Positions 1 to 7,520 are shown, numbered from the stretch's first letter. The stretch: DNA of 10,356 nt from Bacteroidota bacterium (GCA_013203755.1 JABMPI010000072.1:1-10356); one strand, 5' to 3'. Notes: a model not told the origin generated them from the sequence alone. Numbers and translations: made by a program.

Positions 1-2
1 AT

Positions 3-68
3 AAGGGATTATTACGAAATAAGTTGGACAGAACAGGCGATGCTATTTTTGTTTTTTACAAGGTATAA
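3..68 (+). CDS. Possible 3' end of an upstream gene (partial)
   Basis: The window opens inside an open frame that gives 21 residues ending in GDAIFVFYKV and then a TAA stop. The composition, with alternating hydrophobic residues and a lysine near the end, looks like a normal protein C-terminus, and the strong terminator about 140 bases downstream fits a gene ending here. A second frame is also open from base 1 to a TAG at 79-81 (ending RYKNCE) and cannot be excluded. Too little is present to name a family, and neither frame may be real. Confidence 0.3.
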   Translation, partial: KGLLRNKLDRTGDAIFVFYKV

Positions 69-206
69 AAACTGCGAATAGCCACAGCTTATTTAATGTT
101 TTTATAACGAAGTAAAAAGTAAAAAGAGCAAGCCTGAATGGGGAAGTTATTTTGTAACAATCCCTAAGTTTAGAGTTGCATGAGCAATTCTTATTAACCC
201 ACATTT
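69..206. other. Non-coding leader to the terminator, with one hairpin
   Basis: No convincing reading frame is present here. The sequence can form a hairpin at 141-164, in which GGGA pairs with TCCC and GTTA pairs with TAAC around a TTTTG loop. Together with the terminator at 207-247 this could be the 3' untranslated region of the upstream gene or a small RNA released from it. I do not recognise any known RNA family. Confidence 0.3.
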
Positions 207-247
207 AAAAAAGCTAAAAACTCTACTACCATGTTTTTAGCTTTTTT
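207..247. terminator. Strong intrinsic terminator, probably bidirectional
   Basis: A perfect 15-bp stem pairs 207-221 (six A, then GCTAAAAAC) with 233-247 (GTTTTTAGC, then six T) around an 11-nt loop. The right arm ends in a T run, and the left arm starts with an A run that becomes a T run on the other strand, so it can work in both directions. It isolates the hydrolase operon starting at 532 from whatever lies upstream. Confidence 0.85.
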
Positions 248-284
248 CCTTTAATAAAATAATTCCGCAGGGATTTCCTTGTAT

Positions 285-307
285 TCTTCCCTAAAATTTA
301 GGGGAGA
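285..307. repeat. Near-perfect palindrome, followed by a small hairpin
   Basis: Arms 285-295 and 297-307 are complementary around a single central A (core CCCTAAA-A-TTTAGGG), with one G-T mismatch at 288/304. Directly after it, ATGTC (307-311) and GACAT (325-329) can form another short hairpin. The pair of structures resembles the compound palindromes scattered between genes in Bacteroidota. It may be a repeat element, or a protein-binding site. Copy number in the genome is unknown to me. Confidence 0.45.
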
Positions 308-349
308 TGTCTGTCGAATAGCATGACATACTAATTGGCTTTGTTTATT

Positions 350-388
350 AAGAGAGAGATTTCTCCTCCTACGTCGTCGAAATGACAA
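350..388. repeat. REP-like intergenic repeat (GAGATTTCTCCTCC...TCGAAATGACA type)
   Basis: The stretch reads GAGAGATTTCTCCTCC followed by ACGTCGTCGAAATGACAA. On the other strand it reads TGTCATTTCGACGACG and then GGAGAAATCTC, a form I know as a frequent intergenic repeat in Bacteroidota genomes, of the REP kind often mobilised by RAYT transposases. Short self-complementary parts (GAGA/TCTC) are visible. An inverted AATGACA/TGTCATT pair (381-387 and 402-408) extends it to the right. No transposase is in the window. The assignment is from memory of the consensus, not a search. Confidence 0.6.
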
Positions 389-476
389 GCAATTTAATAT
401 CTGTCATTGGTAAGTGCAAACGAAGCAATCCATTATTAAAAAATATCCAGTGAAAACTGCGAAATGGTTTCAACCC

Positions 477-507
477 TTGATTCGTATAAATTTATATGTA
501 AATTTAT
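477..507 (+). promoter_or_regulatory. Candidate Bacteroidota promoter of the hydrolase operon with overlapping inverted repeat
   Basis: TTG at 477-479 and TAAATTTA at 499-506 are separated by 19 bases, which fits the Bacteroidota primary sigma pattern TTTG...TAnnTTTG with one mismatch in the -7 box. Transcription would begin near 513, about 20 bases before the first ATG. The -7 box is the right arm of a perfect 9-bp inverted repeat, ATAAATTTA (486-494) and TAAATTTAT (499-507), spaced by TATG. Such a dyad could be an operator, although AT-rich sequence makes it easy to arise by chance. Confidence 0.4.
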
Positions 508-531
508 GCTTTATTACTTAAACCAATAAAA

Positions 532-3333
532 ATGAAATACAAAACCATACACCTTTTTGTTTTATCTCTATTATTTTCATCTACTCTTTTTTCACAAAAA
601 ACCGAAACGATCTTCCTTTCCGGAACCGATGCAGCCAACACTGTAGAGTGGGATTTCTATTGTACCGATGGAATGAACAGTGGCGAGTGGACAAAAATAG
701 ATGTTCCATCAAACTGGGAACTGGAAGGTTTTGGAACCTATAATTATGGTCACGATTGGAAAAATAAAGACTTAAAATTAGGCAAGGAACACGGTTTATA
801 CAAATATGAATTTGAAGTTCCAGCCCATTGGAAAGGTAAAACTATCAACATTGTTTTTGATGGATCGATGACTGACACCAAAGTAAAAATTAATGGAAAG
901 ACTGCCGGAGCAATTCATCAGGGAGCTTTTAACCGTTTCAAATACGATATTTCTAAACTCGTAAAATACGGCAAAACCAATTTGCTGGAAGTAGATGTTG
1001 CCAAACACTCTGGAGATGCTTCCGTTAACCGTGCAGAACGGGAGTCTGATTTCTGGATTTTTGGAGGAATTTATCGTCCGGTATTTTTAGAAGCTCTTCC
1101 AGAAATTCATATGAATAGAACGGCAATTGATGCCAAAGGTGATGGTTCTTTTAATTCATTAATCGTTTTTAATTCATGGAAATCGGAATTTACAATTGAT
1201 GTTGATTTATATGATTTAGATGGGAATAAAATTGGAGAAACAGTTCATACTAAAATCGAAAAAGGGATTGCCGAAGCTAATGTCTCGGGGAAATTTGAAA
1301 ATGTAAAGTCATGGAACCAGGAGTGGCCCACTTTGTATAATATAAAGTTCACCTTAAAAAAAGGTAATGAAGTTCTTCATGAAGTTACCGAAAGAATTGG
1401 TTTTCGTACCGTTGAATTACGCAAACACGACGGATATTATATTAACAACGAAAAAGTGCTTTTCAAAGGTGTTTGCCGTCACTCGTTTTATCCCGAAACC
1501 GGACGCTGTTTAAGTGAAGCAAATCTTTTGGAAGATGTGCAGTTAATAAAGGAGATGAACATGAATGCGGTTCGTTGCTCGCATTACGTTCCCGATAAAC
1601 GATTTTTAGATATTTGCGATTCACTGGGTATTTTAGTACTGGATGAAGTGGCTGGTTGGCAAAAAGGTTACGACACAATTGTTGGACCAAAACTAATTCA
1701 CGAAACTATCTTGAAAGATGAAAATCATCCCTCTGTTGTGATTTGGGATTTCGGAAATGAAGGAGGTTGGGATTTTGCCAACGAAAAGTGGTTTTATAAT
1801 TGGGACATTCAAAAACGTCCGGTAATTTATCCCTGGTTGCTCCGAAATGGAGCAGAAACCCACCACTATCCCGATTTCAATAATGGAATTGGAAGAAACC
1901 ATAATGGAAATGATCCATTTATGGCAACAGAGTTTATGCATGGTTTGTACGATGGTGGATTGGGTGCAGGCCTCGAAGATTTCTGGCGTACTTATGAAGC
2001 TACTCCTTTGTTAGCCGGAGCTTTTATGTGGGTATTTACCGACGAAGCTGTTTTGCGAACAGATAAAGAAGGTACGGTTTACGATTCGGATGGCAACCAC
2101 GCTCCCGACGGAATACTTGGGCCGCATCGCGAAAAGGAGGGCAGTTTTTATACTATAAAAGAGATTTGGTCACCCGTTCAGATTGATCCGGTAACCATCA
2201 ATAAAAAGTGGAATGGTAGATTGTTGCTGAAAAATAAATATACCTACACCAATTTAAATCAATGCTCGTTTACCTGGAAATTGGTGAAAACCGGAATTGG
2301 TGTGGCAAATGAAATACTCGCTTCAGAGAAAGTTGTAAGCCCGGATACTGAACCCGGCGAAATGTCGGCGGTAAAAATTGATTGTGGCGACGTACTGCAA
2401 AAGGCTGATTTGTTTTTATTTACAGCAACAGATCCAAATGGGAATGAATTGTATACCTGGAGTTGGCCAGTGGTTCAACCCTACGAAAAGGCAGCAGAAT
2501 TAATTAAATTGCTCTCTTCCAATGAAAGTAAAATTCAGCTTACTGAATCAGGGAATTTGGTAACAGCAGCAGCAAATGGTGTTTCTGTTTCGTTTAATAA
2601 AGAGGATGGAACTATTCAAAATGTGAAAAATAATAACGGGGCAGTTTCGTTTACAGGTGGCTTTCCGGTTGGTGCACAAGCAGAAATTCTTGAAACGAAA
2701 TGGGTACTAAATTCAGCAGGAAATTTTGAGTTTAATGTCTCCAATAACGGCTACCCCAGTAAAATAAAATGGATATTAAATAAAAATGGATTGTTGTACA
2801 TTGAAGCTACTCAGCTAAAGCAAAAAATGAATGACGTTGACTTTGTGGGTATCTCTTTTAATTATCCTGAAGAGAATTGCCGGGCAGTAAATTGGATGGG
2901 GCGCGGACCTTATCGTGTTTGGAAAAACCGTATTAAAGGAAGTAATATGGGTGTTTGGGAAAAAGCGTACAACAATACAGTTACAGGTGAAAGTTTTAAT
3001 GAATTAATTTACCCTGAGTTTAAAGGTTACCACGGTAATTTATATTGGGCGAAATTGGAAACTACAGAATCGCCGATTACAATTATCACAGAAACCCCAA
3101 ACCTGTTTTTTCAATTGTTTACACCGGAAAATCCAAAACTTATTTCAGGAGGTGTTGCACCTTTATTTCCAGCGGGTGATCTTTCATTTTTATACGAAAT
3201 TACAGCCATTGGAACCAAGTTTCAAAAAGCAGATGTAATGGGACCAATGAGTGAAAAGGGAATGTTTAAAAGCCATCGGGGAGATGAAAATTATCCTATA
3301 AAATTGTGGTTTGATTTTAGGGCAGAAGAGTAA
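532..3333 (+). CDS. Exported glycoside hydrolase family 2 enzyme (beta-galactosidase-like)
   Basis: This 933-residue enzyme should release a beta-linked sugar from the non-reducing end of a glycan by a retaining mechanism in the periplasm or at the cell surface. Residues 1-21 form a signal peptide (cleavage likely at LFS|Q). Then come a jelly-roll sugar-binding domain (about 35-190), an Ig-like domain (about 195-292) and a TIM barrel (about 295-560). The barrel carries the acid/base Glu410 in WDFGNEGG and the likely nucleophile Glu467 in MATEFMHG. The C-terminal part (about 600-930) includes WMGRGPYRVW (about 787), like the beta-galactosidase small-chain domain. The N-x-K signature of bacterial beta-glucuronidases is not visible after Glu467. 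The exact sugar cannot be read from sequence: galactoside is the default guess. It is the first gene of a four-gene operon with two sulfatases, so its natural substrate is probably a desulfated oligosaccharide. Confidence 0.88.
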   Translation: MKYKTIHLFVLSLLFSSTLFSQKTETIFLSGTDAANTVEWDFYCTDGMNSGEWTKIDVPSNWELEGFGTYNYGHDWKNKDLKLGKEHGLYKYEFEVPAHWKGKTINIVFDGSMTDTKVKINGKTAGAIHQGAFNRFKYDISKLVKYGKTNLLEVDVAKHSGDASVNRAERESDFWIFGGIYRPVFLEALPEIHMNRTAIDAKGDGSFNSLIVFNSWKSEFTIDVDLYDLDGNKIGETVHTKIEKGIAEANVSGKFENVKSWNQEWPTLYNIKFTLKKGNEVLHEVTERIGFRTVELRKHDGYYINNEKVLFKGVCRHSFYPETGRCLSEANLLEDVQLIKEMNMNAVRCSHYVPDKRFLDICDSLGILVLDEVAGWQKGYDTIVGPKLIHETILKDENHPSVVIWDFGNEGGWDFANEKWFYNWDIQKRPVIYPWLLRNGAETHHYPDFNNGIGRNHNGNDPFMATEFMHGLYDGGLGAGLEDFWRTYEATPLLAGAFMWVFTDEAVLRTDKEGTVYDSDGNHAPDGILGPHREKEGSFYTIKEIWSPVQIDPVTINKKWNGRLLLKNKYTYTNLNQCSFTWKLVKTGIGVANEILASEKVVSPDTEPGEMSAVKIDCGDVLQKADLFLFTATDPNGNELYTWSWPVVQPYEKAAELIKLLSSNESKIQLTESGNLVTAAANGVSVSFNKEDGTIQNVKNNNGAVSFTGGFPVGAQAEILETKWVLNSAGNFEFNVSNNGYPSKIKWILNKNGLLYIEATQLKQKMNDVDFVGISFNYPEENCRAVNWMGRGPYRVWKNRIKGSNMGVWEKAYNNTVTGESFNELIYPEFKGYHGNLYWAKLETTESPITIITETPNLFFQLFTPENPKLISGGVAPLFPAGDLSFLYEITAIGTKFQKADVMGPMSEKGMFKSHRGDENYPIKLWFDFRAEE

Positions 3334-3351
3334 TGTTTAAAAATAAATAAA

Positions 3352-4284
3352 ATGAGCAGATTTATTTTTGTACTGATATTGTTTTTAAGTTCTGTATTTT
3401 ATGAAACAGAAGCGCAAAATACAACCTATTCTCAAAGTGGAAAAATGGTAGTTGCCGCCTGTCAATTTCCGGTTTTGGCTAAAATAGAGGAAAATTATAA
3501 CTGGATAAAAAACCAGATTATTGAAGCTAAATTAAAAAAATCAGATATTGTTCAGTTTGCAGAATGTGCTTTATCCGGATATCCGGGAAGTGATTTAAAA
3601 ACACTGGAAAATTTTGATTGGAATATGCTTTACGAAAAGACAGATTCTATTTTAAGTTTAGCAAAACAACTAAAAATCTGGGTTGTTTTGGGGTCAATTC
3701 ATCGATTAAGCGAAGGGATTAAACCACACAATAGTTTGTACGTAATTAATTCTGAAGGGGAAATTGTTGATCGGTATGATAAACGATTTTGTACATCCGG
3801 CGATTTAAATCATTTTTCACCTGGGAATCATTTTGTAAATTTTCAATTAAACGGTGTGAAGTGCGGATTGTTAATCTGTTACGATGTTCGTTTTCCTGAA
3901 TTGTACCGCGAATATAAAAAATTAGATACCGATTTAATTTTCCATTCGTTTTATAATGCTCACCAGAAAAAAGGGAGCATCCATCCGGTAATAATGCCAA
4001 TCACCTCGCAAGCCCGGGCGGCTACAAATTATTTTTACATTTCGCTAACCAACTCTTCAGCACAAGAAAGCTGGCCATGTCATTTTATTACACCCAATGG
4101 ATTAATTCAGAATAAACTTCCTGAAAATGAACCAGGAATTTTACTTTCCAAAGTAGATTTGTCAGAAAAATTCTACGATGCAAGTAGTAAATATCGAAAC
4201 AATGCATTAAATGGAATTTTAAATAGTGGAGAAACGGTTCTGAACCGTCATTCTATAAACAGAACCGAAATTATAAAACAATAA
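3352..4284 (+). CDS. Exported carbon-nitrogen hydrolase (nitrilase superfamily amidase)
   Basis: The 310-residue protein belongs to the nitrilase superfamily, which hydrolyses nitriles, amides or N-carbamoyl groups. The catalytic triad is visible: Glu71 in QFAECALSGYPG, Lys144 in DKRFCTSGD and Cys176 in LLICYDVRFPE. The catalytic domain starts at about residue 32 (MVVAACQFPV) and fills the rest. Residues 1-21 are a hydrophobic signal peptide with a likely cleavage at TEA|QN, which is unusual because most members are cytosolic. An internal ATG at 3445 would give a cytosolic form, but the in-frame signal sequence and the 18-nt spacing from the GH2 gene favour the longer start. It is followed after 4 nt by the first sulfatase gene. 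The substrate is unknown: an amide or N-acyl group on the glycan, or a small amide set free from it, is my inference from context. Confidence 0.85.
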   Translation: MSRFIFVLILFLSSVFYETEAQNTTYSQSGKMVVAACQFPVLAKIEENYNWIKNQIIEAKLKKSDIVQFAECALSGYPGSDLKTLENFDWNMLYEKTDSILSLAKQLKIWVVLGSIHRLSEGIKPHNSLYVINSEGEIVDRYDKRFCTSGDLNHFSPGNHFVNFQLNGVKCGLLICYDVRFPELYREYKKLDTDLIFHSFYNAHQKKGSIHPVIMPITSQARAATNYFYISLTNSSAQESWPCHFITPNGLIQNKLPENEPGILLSKVDLSEKFYDASSKYRNNALNGILNSGETVLNRHSINRTEIIKQ

Positions 4285-4288
4285 TATT

Positions 4289-5776
4289 ATGAAAGTGAAA
4301 AAAATTGCAGGATTAGTAGTTGTTGCATTATTAGCAGCATTCCCTTTTTCTTGTTCAGAAAAAGCAACCGAACAAAAACCTAATATCGTTTGGATTATGA
4401 TGGAAGACTGGGGCTATCAACTTTCGTGTTATGGAGAACCCGGCGTTCAAACTCCAAACATCGATAAATTTGCCGAACAAGGAATCCGATTTACAAGCTC
4501 TTTTTGCACTGCTCCGGTTTGCTCGCCCTCGCGCTCGGCAATGATGACCGGATTTCATCAAAACTATGTTGGTGGTAATCAACATCGCACAAAAGAGCCT
4601 GATTATGAGAAACAGCCACTTCCGTATGGAATAAAGCCAATTACACATTTATTGGAAGAGGCAGGATATTTCACCTGTTTTATGGCCAGCCGAAAAACAG
4701 ATTTAAACTATACTTTAGATCGCCCGGTTTTTCAGGGAAAAGACTGGAGCGAACGTGCAGAAGGACAGCCATTTTATGCACAGCTTACTTTTGGTGGAAC
4801 GCATAGAAAATGGAATCGCGATCCTGAAAATCCAATTAGTATTGACAAAGTACAATTACCACCGTACTACCCACAGTCCGACCTTGCAAAACGCGATTGG
4901 GCAAACGGATTGGAAAGTGCTCAGTTGGTTGACAAACAAATTGGCGAAGTTCTACAACGTTTGGCAGATGAAGGTATAGCAGAAAATACTTTGGTGTTTA
5001 TAATTGGTGACAATGGTCGTTGTATGCCTCGTGGGAAACAATTTTTGTACGATGGAGGAATTCAGGTTCCAATTATGGTGAGCTGGCCGGGAAAAATAAA
5101 ATCCGGACAGGTAAACGATAATATGGTTACTACCATCGATATTTCAAAAACCATTTTAGATGCAGCCGGAATAACACCACCACATCCTTTACAAGGGAAA
5201 AATCTTTTGGATGAAAGTACAGACAATCGAAAATATATTTTTGCTGCCCGTGATAAAATGGACGAAACACATGATGCAATGCGTGCTATTCGTTCAAAGG
5301 AGTTTAAACTCATTCATAACCTAATGCCGGAGCGTGCATATTGTCAGTTTAACCGCTACAAAGAAACAAGTTACCCTGTTTTAGCTGAATTGAACGTATT
5401 GAATATGAAAGGTGAAATGCCTCCGGAACAAGCCGCTTTTATGGCAGCAACAAAGCCAGAGTTTGAGTTGTATGATATGATAAACGATCCGTATGAATTA
5501 AATAATTTAGCAGATAACTCTGATTATAAAAAACTTAAAGAGGAGTTATTAAAGGAGCTGAACAACTGGCGTGAAAATGTGATAAAAGATAAAGGTGTTA
5601 CATCTGAATTTAAAACCAGCGGTTGGCAGGCAGATTACCCAACCCGGACACTTGAAGAGTGGGAACATGTTTTAGAGTTGTGGCAACCCTGGGTTTATCG
5701 CGAACCGGGTAAAAAAGTCGAACATCCGGGGAAAGAAATTGCTAAAACAAATTTGGAGGTAGTTCCCGGGTATTAA
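4289..5776 (+). CDS. Exported family S1 sulfatase, N-sulfoglucosamine sulfohydrolase-like
   Basis: A 495-residue type I sulfatase that removes sulfate esters or N-sulfate from sugars using a formylglycine made from Cys78. The signature CSPSR is at 78-82, followed by SAMMTG. Other active-site residues seen are Glu39-Asp40 (MMEDWG) for calcium, Lys136 (SRKTD), His172 (GGTHRKW), Asp241-Asn242 (GDNGR) for calcium and Lys250 (MPRGK). The AEFCTAP-type context and the QNYVGGNQHRT and MPRGKQFLYDGG blocks resemble the heparan N-sulfatase-like subfamily (S1_8 type in SulfAtlas terms), an assignment from memory. The usual Asp-Asp metal pair is Glu-Asp here, which I believe occurs in this subfamily. Residues 1-21 form a signal peptide with Cys22 as a possible lipid anchor, though the lipobox (PFSC) is poor. 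Cysteine maturation would need an anaerobic sulfatase maturase encoded elsewhere. Confidence 0.88.
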   Translation: MKVKKIAGLVVVALLAAFPFSCSEKATEQKPNIVWIMMEDWGYQLSCYGEPGVQTPNIDKFAEQGIRFTSSFCTAPVCSPSRSAMMTGFHQNYVGGNQHRTKEPDYEKQPLPYGIKPITHLLEEAGYFTCFMASRKTDLNYTLDRPVFQGKDWSERAEGQPFYAQLTFGGTHRKWNRDPENPISIDKVQLPPYYPQSDLAKRDWANGLESAQLVDKQIGEVLQRLADEGIAENTLVFIIGDNGRCMPRGKQFLYDGGIQVPIMVSWPGKIKSGQVNDNMVTTIDISKTILDAAGITPPHPLQGKNLLDESTDNRKYIFAARDKMDETHDAMRAIRSKEFKLIHNLMPERAYCQFNRYKETSYPVLAELNVLNMKGEMPPEQAAFMAATKPEFELYDMINDPYELNNLADNSDYKKLKEELLKELNNWRENVIKDKGVTSEFKTSGWQADYPTRTLEEWEHVLELWQPWVYREPGKKVEHPGKEIAKTNLEVVPGY

Positions 5777-5788
5777 TAAATTGGAGAA

Positions 5789-7360
5789 ATGAATTATCAG
5801 ATATTCTTAAATAATACTGTCATTTCAAGAATGAGAATTTTAATTTATATGATTCTTATTTTTGCATTGTCAATTTCCTGCGCCCAAAAAGAAAAAAGTC
5901 AGTCAAAATCAACTGAGCTTAGTATGTCGAAACCCAATATCTTATTTATCGCCATCGACGATATGAACGACTGGGTTGGAGTTCTCGGCGGACACCCGCA
6001 GGCCAAAACACCAAATATAGATAAGCTGGCTGGAGAAGGAGTACTGTTTACCAATGCCCACACTCCGGCACCTGCATGTTCGCCATGTAGAAACGCTTTG
6101 TTGTACGGAATGCAACCACACAATTCAGGACTTTATCCATTTTATGATCGCCCCAAAATGAATCCCGAATTCTTCGAAAAACATAAAAGTTTAATGGAGA
6201 TTTTTAAGGCAAATGGGTACAATACTTTTGGTGCAGGTAAAATTCATCATGGAAATATGAGTAAGGAATCCATCGAAATGTTCGATTCCCGGGAATTTAC
6301 GGAAAGCATAAATACAAAATTGAATGAATTGCCCGATCCTGTGGTAGATTCAACACAGGGAGCGGGTAGCAAAAAATTTGGAAAAATGTGTGCCAGACCC
6401 TCGCTTTCACCGCTTGAGAATCATATCGATTATAACATTTCCTTATTTGGAGTTGATGTTTTGAAACGGAAACACGACCAACCGTTTTTCCTTGCCGTAG
6501 GTTTTATAAAACCGCATTTGCCATTTGTGGCTCCTAAAAAATACTTCGACATGTTTCCTCGAGAGGAGATTCAAAAAAATCCGATTAAAGAAGATGATTT
6601 GGCTGACTTACCGTGGGCTGCGCGTAGTAATGCTAAATTAAATGATGATTATAGAAACCGTACAAAAGATACCTGGGAAGACTGGATTCGTGCTTATTTG
6701 GCTTGCAATGCATACACCGACGAAAATGTGGGGCGCGTTGTAGATGCTCTGAATAATAGCGAGTACAAAGACAATACGATAATTGTGTTGTGGTCCGACC
6801 ATGGTTACCATTTTGGAGAAAAACGAAGTCACCGTAAGTTTTCGCTGTGGGAAGAAGCAACACGAGTTCCGTTTATTATTTTGGATCCGCGCAATACCAA
6901 ATCGAATGGAAAGGCTTGCGATGCTCCGGTTTCGCTAATCGATATTTACCCAACCTTATTAAGTTATGCCGGAATTGAAAAACCGGATTATAGTGATGGA
7001 TTGGACTTAATGGAATTGCTCAAAAATCCGGAATCGGGTCGTGAAAATCCAACCCTCACAACCTGGGGTCGTGGCAACTATTCGCTACGTTCTTCCAAAT
7101 GGAGATACACCGTTTATTTCGATGGTTCGGAAGAATTATACGACCACGAAAACGACCCAAACGAATGGGATAACCTGGCAGAGCAACAACAATTCGTTCA
7201 AATAAAAAATGAATTAAAGAAATATTTTCCAACCAGCGAAACACCACTTGTATTGCAAGGAAAAGCTCTACATAATGTTGTAGATGCCGACCAGCCTTCT
7301 TTGGAGAAATTCAAAAAAATGTGGAATAAAATGCAGGAACAGGGAATGAATTTGGAGTAA
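5789..7360 (+). CDS. Exported family S1 sulfatase, iduronate-2-sulfatase-like, with CSPCR active site
   Basis: A 523-residue type I sulfatase. Active-site residues visible are Asp57-Asp58 (AIDDMNDW), Cys97 in CSPCR (97-101, then NALLYG), Lys151 and His153 (GKIHH), His243 (IKPHLPF), Asp337-His338 (WSDHGYHFGEK) and Lys350 (RKFSLWEEATRVP). The last block is typical of iduronate-2-sulfatase-like enzymes (S1_7 type, from memory). The fourth residue of the signature is Cys instead of the usual Ser. The first ATG is 12 nt after the previous stop, but puts 14 polar residues before the hydrophobic segment. The ATG at 5831 gives a cleaner signal peptide, MRILIYMILIFALSISC, with the Cys as a likely lipid anchor, so 5831 may be the true start. 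The two sulfatases of the operon differ in subfamily and are not a recent duplication. Last gene of the operon. Confidence 0.88.
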   Translation: MNYQIFLNNTVISRMRILIYMILIFALSISCAQKEKSQSKSTELSMSKPNILFIAIDDMNDWVGVLGGHPQAKTPNIDKLAGEGVLFTNAHTPAPACSPCRNALLYGMQPHNSGLYPFYDRPKMNPEFFEKHKSLMEIFKANGYNTFGAGKIHHGNMSKESIEMFDSREFTESINTKLNELPDPVVDSTQGAGSKKFGKMCARPSLSPLENHIDYNISLFGVDVLKRKHDQPFFLAVGFIKPHLPFVAPKKYFDMFPREEIQKNPIKEDDLADLPWAARSNAKLNDDYRNRTKDTWEDWIRAYLACNAYTDENVGRVVDALNNSEYKDNTIIVLWSDHGYHFGEKRSHRKFSLWEEATRVPFIILDPRNTKSNGKACDAPVSLIDIYPTLLSYAGIEKPDYSDGLDLMELLKNPESGRENPTLTTWGRGNYSLRSSKWRYTVYFDGSEELYDHENDPNEWDNLAEQQQFVQIKNELKKYFPTSETPLVLQGKALHNVVDADQPSLEKFKKMWNKMQEQGMNLE

Positions 7361-7520
7361 TACCAATTGAATTTCATAATGAGTTATATAAAACCAAAGT
7401 ATTTTTAACGTTTAGCAATTTGTAAAAATTCTTGCATAGCAGGGATACGGAATAATTTTTCAAAGAAGATAAACTTAAAAAGACAAAGATTTTATCGTTC
7501 ATTTTGATGTTTAATTGGTA
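7361..7520. repeat. Candidate MITE-like element with terminal inverted repeats
   Basis: The ends are TACCAATT (7361-7368) and AATTGGTA (7513-7520). With gaps ignored, 18 of the first 23 positions inward from 7360/7521 are complementary, including a perfect ATACCAATT/AATTGGTAT block. The element is flanked on both sides by TAA (7358-7360 and 7521-7523), which would be a 3-bp target duplication. The left TAA is also the stop codon of the sulfatase. Inside, 7424-7433 and 7451-7460 are complementary at 9 of 10 positions around a 17-nt loop, with a run of T at the end, so the element may also act as a transcription terminator between the two convergent genes. No coding capacity is seen. Confidence 0.4.

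Noticed and set aside
68..463. Exact 11-base repeat AAAACTGCGAA at 68-78 and 453-463
   Set aside because: In about 500 bases of AT-rich DNA a repeat of this length is only mildly unexpected, and the flanks do not extend the match.
4355..4648. Minus-strand open frame of 97 codons inside the first sulfatase gene
   Set aside because: It is the antisense shadow of the conserved active-site region; the sense frame explains the sequence.
5789..5830. Frameshift or leader peptide before the second sulfatase
   Set aside because: The frame is continuous from 5789 through the whole enzyme; the extra 14 residues are best explained by the true start being the ATG at 5831.
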